DNA of 64,000 nucleotides from Sphingomonas sp. Leaf343 (GTDB taxonomy: Bacteria; Pseudomonadota; Alphaproteobacteria; Sphingomonadales; Sphingomonadaceae): NCBI RefSeq assembly GCF_001423765.1, contig NZ_LMPG01000013.1, forward strand, positions 113,396 to 177,395. Reading direction: 5' to 3'. The notes under the pieces were generated by a model. That model was given only the letters and a program-made list of their open reading frames with translations. It was not told the origin of the DNA and ran no database searches. The first letter of the stretch is position 1. Each line of letters opens with the position of its first letter. Shown here in pieces: positions 63,342-64,000 of the stretch. A program made the translations under genes and the position numbers.

Positions 63342-64000
63342 ATGGGCAAATTGCTCGCCAATGCCCGCGGGACGGCGCTGCCGCTCGCGATCCTGCTGCT
63401 GGTCGTGGTCATGGTGGTGCCGATCCCGGCGCCGCTGCTCGACGTGTTCTTCATCGCCAATATCGCGATCAGCCTCGCGGTGCTGATGGTCGCGCTGAAC
63501 GCACAGAAGCCGCTCGATTTCTCGTCCTTCCCGACGGTGCTGCTGTTCGCGACGCTGTTCCGCCTCGGCCTCAACGTCGCCTCGACCCGCATCGTGCTGG
63601 TCCACGGGCATGAGGGCGAGAGCGCGGCGGGCCACGTCATCGAGGCGTTCGGCACGTTCCTGATCGGCGGCGACTACGTCGTCGGCATCTTCGTGTTCGC
63701 GATCCTGATGATTATCAACCTGATCGTCGTGACCAAGGGCGCGGGCCGCGTGTCCGAGGTCAGCGCACGCTTCACCCTCGATGCGCTGCCCGGCAAGCAG
63801 ATGGCGATCGACGCGGATCTGAACGCCGGCCTCATCACCCCCGACGAAGCCAAGGCGCGCCGCGTCGAGGTATCGACCGAAGCCGATTTCTACGGTTCGA
63901 TGGACGGTTCGTCCAAGTTCGTGAAGGGCGACGCCGTCGCCGCGATGCTCATTTTGGCCGCCAACGTCGTCGGCGGCCTGATCCTCGGGCCGGTCAGCCA
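63342..64000 (+). CDS. flhA: Flagellar export apparatus protein FlhA, N-terminal part (runs off the window)
   Basis: The visible 219 residues begin [20 protein letters not shown] and include [36 protein letters not shown] and the FHIPEP-type segment [19 protein letters not shown]. It is the transmembrane gate of the flagellar type III export machine; the cytoplasmic domain is beyond the edge. It follows the transglycosylase gene by one base. Confidence 0.95.
   Translation, partial: MGKLLANARGTALPLAILLLVVVMVVPIPAPLLDVFFIANIAISLAVLMVALNAQKPLDFSSFPTVLLFATLFRLGLNVASTRIVLVHGHEGESAAGHVIEAFGTFLIGGDYVVGIFVFAILMIINLIVVTKGAGRVSEVSARFTLDALPGKQMAIDADLNAGLITPDEAKARRVEVSTEADFYGSMDGSSKFVKGDAVAAMLILAANVVGGLILGPVS

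Overview
The window looks like chromosomal DNA of a GC-rich sphingomonad (Alphaproteobacteria, Sphingomonas-like). The evidence is the high GC, the purD/xseA, murA, lgt-pgeF and ftsEX neighbourhoods, polyhydroxyalkanoate (PHA) genes with a phasin, a MucR-type regulator, and a flagellar cluster driven by sigma-54-type promoters. No insertion sequence, prophage, CRISPR array or rRNA was seen. One tRNA gene, tRNA-Leu(GAG), is present.

Layout. 0-9.5 kb: the start of xseA divergent from purD, a von Willebrand A protein, a membrane-anchored helix-hairpin-helix protein, a CorC/HlyC transporter-like protein, an OmpA lipoprotein, tadA, rpmB, and a phytase-like esterase. 9.6-23.4 kb: PHA precursor reductase (phaB), ferrochelatase coupled to a molybdenum hydroxylase subunit, an acyl-CoA synthetase, the lgt-methyltransferase-acetyltransferase-pgeF run, a PLP-dependent sulfur amino acid enzyme, murA and a Crp/Fnr regulator. 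23.5-29.6 kb: clpS, phasin and PHA synthase with a perfect inverted repeat of PhaR-like operators between them, an aminotransferase, hisN and an exported peroxiredoxin. 29.7-32.9 kb: a diguanylate cyclase, then two micropeptide genes behind a near-consensus sigma-54 promoter, a PEBP protein, a lipoprotein and a DUF1810 protein.

33.2-42.3 kb is the most unusual region. It is a same-strand run of seven tightly packed genes. Five encode exported proteins built from shared beta-rich, DUF11-like modules. One of them is a 1658-residue protein whose C-terminal half looks like an outer-membrane beta barrel. The run ends with an unknown 78-residue protein and a tandem PilZ protein. I read it as an uncharacterised surface-structure or adhesin system, possibly tied to cyclic di-GMP.

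42.4-49.1 kb: tRNA-Leu, an MJ0042 zinc-ribbon membrane protein, ftsEX with ydcF-like and plsC-like genes, a degenerate hydrolase/flavin reductase fusion, a PPK2 polyphosphate kinase and MucR. 49.1-64 kb: flagellar genes. motBA and flgLKJIHGFEDCB lie on the minus strand. Divergent from them are a second, shortened stator-like pair, flgA, flgM, a flgN-like gene, a lytic transglycosylase and the start of flhA. Three sigma-54-type promoters and paired palindromes that could be enhancer sites organise this cluster.
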